DNA of 6,810 nt. It comes from JBBQKP01 sp038326995. Lineage in GTDB: Bacteria > Planctomycetota > Phycisphaerae > Tepidisphaerales > Tepidisphaeraceae. Numbering within the stretch: the first letter of the stretch is position 1; the number at the start of each line of letters is the position of its first letter. The stretch spans positions 1 through 6,810 of the forward strand of contig JBBQKP010000186.1 in the NCBI GenBank assembly GCA_038326995.1, written 5' to 3'. The notes under the pieces are model-generated. The model had not been told where the DNA came from. It did not search any database and was given only the letters and a program-made list of their open reading frames with translations. Positions 5,824 through 6,810 of this stretch are shown here, piece by piece. A program made the position numbers and the translations under genes.

Positions 5824-6810
5824 TTACTCAAGGGACGCCGCACCCTTGCGAGCGAGCCTCAAACTATTGAGCACCACACTGACGCTGCTGAACGCCATGG
5901 CCGCACTCGCGATGATCGGCGAGAGCAGCCAACCCGTGAATGGGTAGAGAACGCCCGCCGCGATGGGAATCCCAATGACATTGTAAATGAACGCCCAGAA
6001 GAGGTTTTGTTTGATCGTTCGCATCGTGGCTTTCGACAGCGCGATGGCTTGTGGCACGGTGCGCAGATCGCCGCGGATCAGGGTGATGTCGGATGCTTCC
6101 ATCGCGACGTCCGTGCCGGTGCCCATCGCAAATCCGATATTTGCCTGAGCGAGTGCCGGGGCGTCGTTGATGCCGTCGCCGACCATGCCGACGACGAGGC
6201 CCTGGGCCTGAAGTTTCTTGACGTGATCGGCCTTGTTCGCCGGCAAAACCTCGGCGAAGACCAAGTCGGGCGCGATGCCGACTTCCTTTGCGACCGCCGC
6301 GGCGGTTCTGACATTGTCGCCGGTGATCATCGCCACACGCAAGCCCATCTTCTGCATCTGCTCGATGGCCGCCTTGGATTCTGGCTTCACTTTGTCCGCT
6401 ACGGCGATCAGCCCCGCGGGATTGCCGTCGATCGCGGCGTACATGGGCGTCTTGCCTTCTGTCGCGAGTTTGTCGGCGAGGGAATCCAGCGCCGACGTAT
6501 CGATTCCGCGCTCCGCCAGCAGCGCACGTTTGCCGATCAGAACAGCGCGGCCCTCCACCGTCGCTTCGATGCCGTTGCCTACGACCGCCTTGAAGGCGCT
6601 GGGCTGCGCGAGCGTCAGGCCGCGAGCCTTGGCTCCTTCCACGATCGCCGCGGCGAGTGGGTGCTCGCTCTGGCGCTCAGCAGACGCGGCGAGCCTAACG
6701 AGCTCGGCCTCGTCGATGTCCTGAAGCGCCCGTACGTCCGTCAATGCGGGCTTACCCTGCGTGATCGTTCCCGTCTTGTCGAGAATGATGGCCGTGAGTT
6801 TGTGGGCCGT
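5824..6810 (-). CDS. copA: Cu+-transporting P-type ATPase, C-terminal part (cut by the right edge)
   Basis: The visible 328 residues are the cytoplasmic catalytic half and last two membrane helices of a P1B ATPase, which pumps Cu+ out of the cytoplasm using ATP. The frame stays open to position 6810 and includes the phosphorylation motif DKTGT (Asp at fragment residue 11), so the gene continues beyond the window; the TTG at 6744 is an internal Leu codon, not the start. Next come the nucleotide-domain motifs SEHPLA (48-53) and GNG (78-80), then TGDN (163-166) and GDGINDAP (211-218). The final helices carry YN (276-277) with Pro282, and M305 with Ser308-Ser309; this YN plus MxxSS pattern is the Cu+-selective P1B-1 signature. 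The first six helices, the CPC site and any N-terminal metal-binding domain are outside the window. It ends at TAA 5824-5826. No copper regulator or chaperone gene is visible. Confidence 0.95.
   Translation of the reverse strand, partial: TAHKLTAIILDKTGTITQGKPALTDVRALQDIDEAELVRLAASAERQSEHPLAAAIVEGAKARGLTLAQPSAFKAVVGNGIEATVEGRAVLIGKRALLAERGIDTSALDSLADKLATEGKTPMYAAIDGNPAGLIAVADKVKPESKAAIEQMQKMGLRVAMITGDNVRTAAAVAKEVGIAPDLVFAEVLPANKADHVKKLQAQGLVVGMVGDGINDAPALAQANIGFAMGTGTDVAMEASDITLIRGDLRTVPQAIALSKATMRTIKQNLFWAFIYNVIGIPIAAGVLYPFTGWLLSPIIASAAMAFSSVSVVLNSLRLARKGAASLE

Noticed and set aside
4952..5832. Similar gene ends: the phosphoesterase and ATPase both finish in Leu-Glu-TAA, with TTACTCAAG shared on the plus strand
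   Set aside because: A nine-base match at two stop codons is too short to suggest duplication or a shared element; likely coincidence.
6742..6744. TTG as the start of the ATPase ORF
   Set aside because: The same frame stays open to the window edge and encodes the essential DKTGT phosphorylation motif upstream of it, so the TTG is an internal Leu codon.

Overview
The window looks like chromosomal DNA of a GC-rich bacterium, most likely a member of the Planctomycetota. The strongest indicator is a 1,259-residue membrane Ser/Thr kinase with a C-terminal WD40 propeller, directly downstream of an ECF sigma factor of the type usually paired with such kinases. The kinase also has the N-terminal region and the linker after the kinase domain that are typical of planctomycetal kinases. 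This assignment rests on recognised protein style, not on a database search.

Every supported gene is on the minus strand, so the gene order reads from right to left. The right edge (5824-6810) holds the C-terminal half of a CopA-type Cu+ P-type ATPase, which continues beyond the window. After a 156-bp gap comes a calcineurin-like metallophosphoesterase gene (4952-5667), broken by a 23-bp tandem duplication. A roughly 380-bp spacer follows, with a possible promoter and dyad for the next operon. That operon is the ECF sigma factor gene (4007-4573, TTG start favoured) and, 42 bp later, the kinase/WD40 gene (185-3964). At the left edge (1-97) is the start of what looks like a RelE/ParE-family toxin. 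It appears to lack its N-terminal strand and has no visible antitoxin.

The sigma factor and kinase probably form one signalling unit: a membrane kinase senses a state through its propeller half and controls the neighbouring sigma factor or its output. No anti-sigma gene is visible. The ATPase and the phosphoesterase have no evident functional link to this pair.

The most noteworthy points are molecular. The phosphoesterase has an exact, reversible-looking frameshift caused by a diverged 23-bp duplication. The kinase propeller carries an eight-unit pentapeptide-coding repeat (15-bp period, the first three copies identical) and a separate 24-bp, two-copy repeat. I see no clear undescribed multi-gene system.
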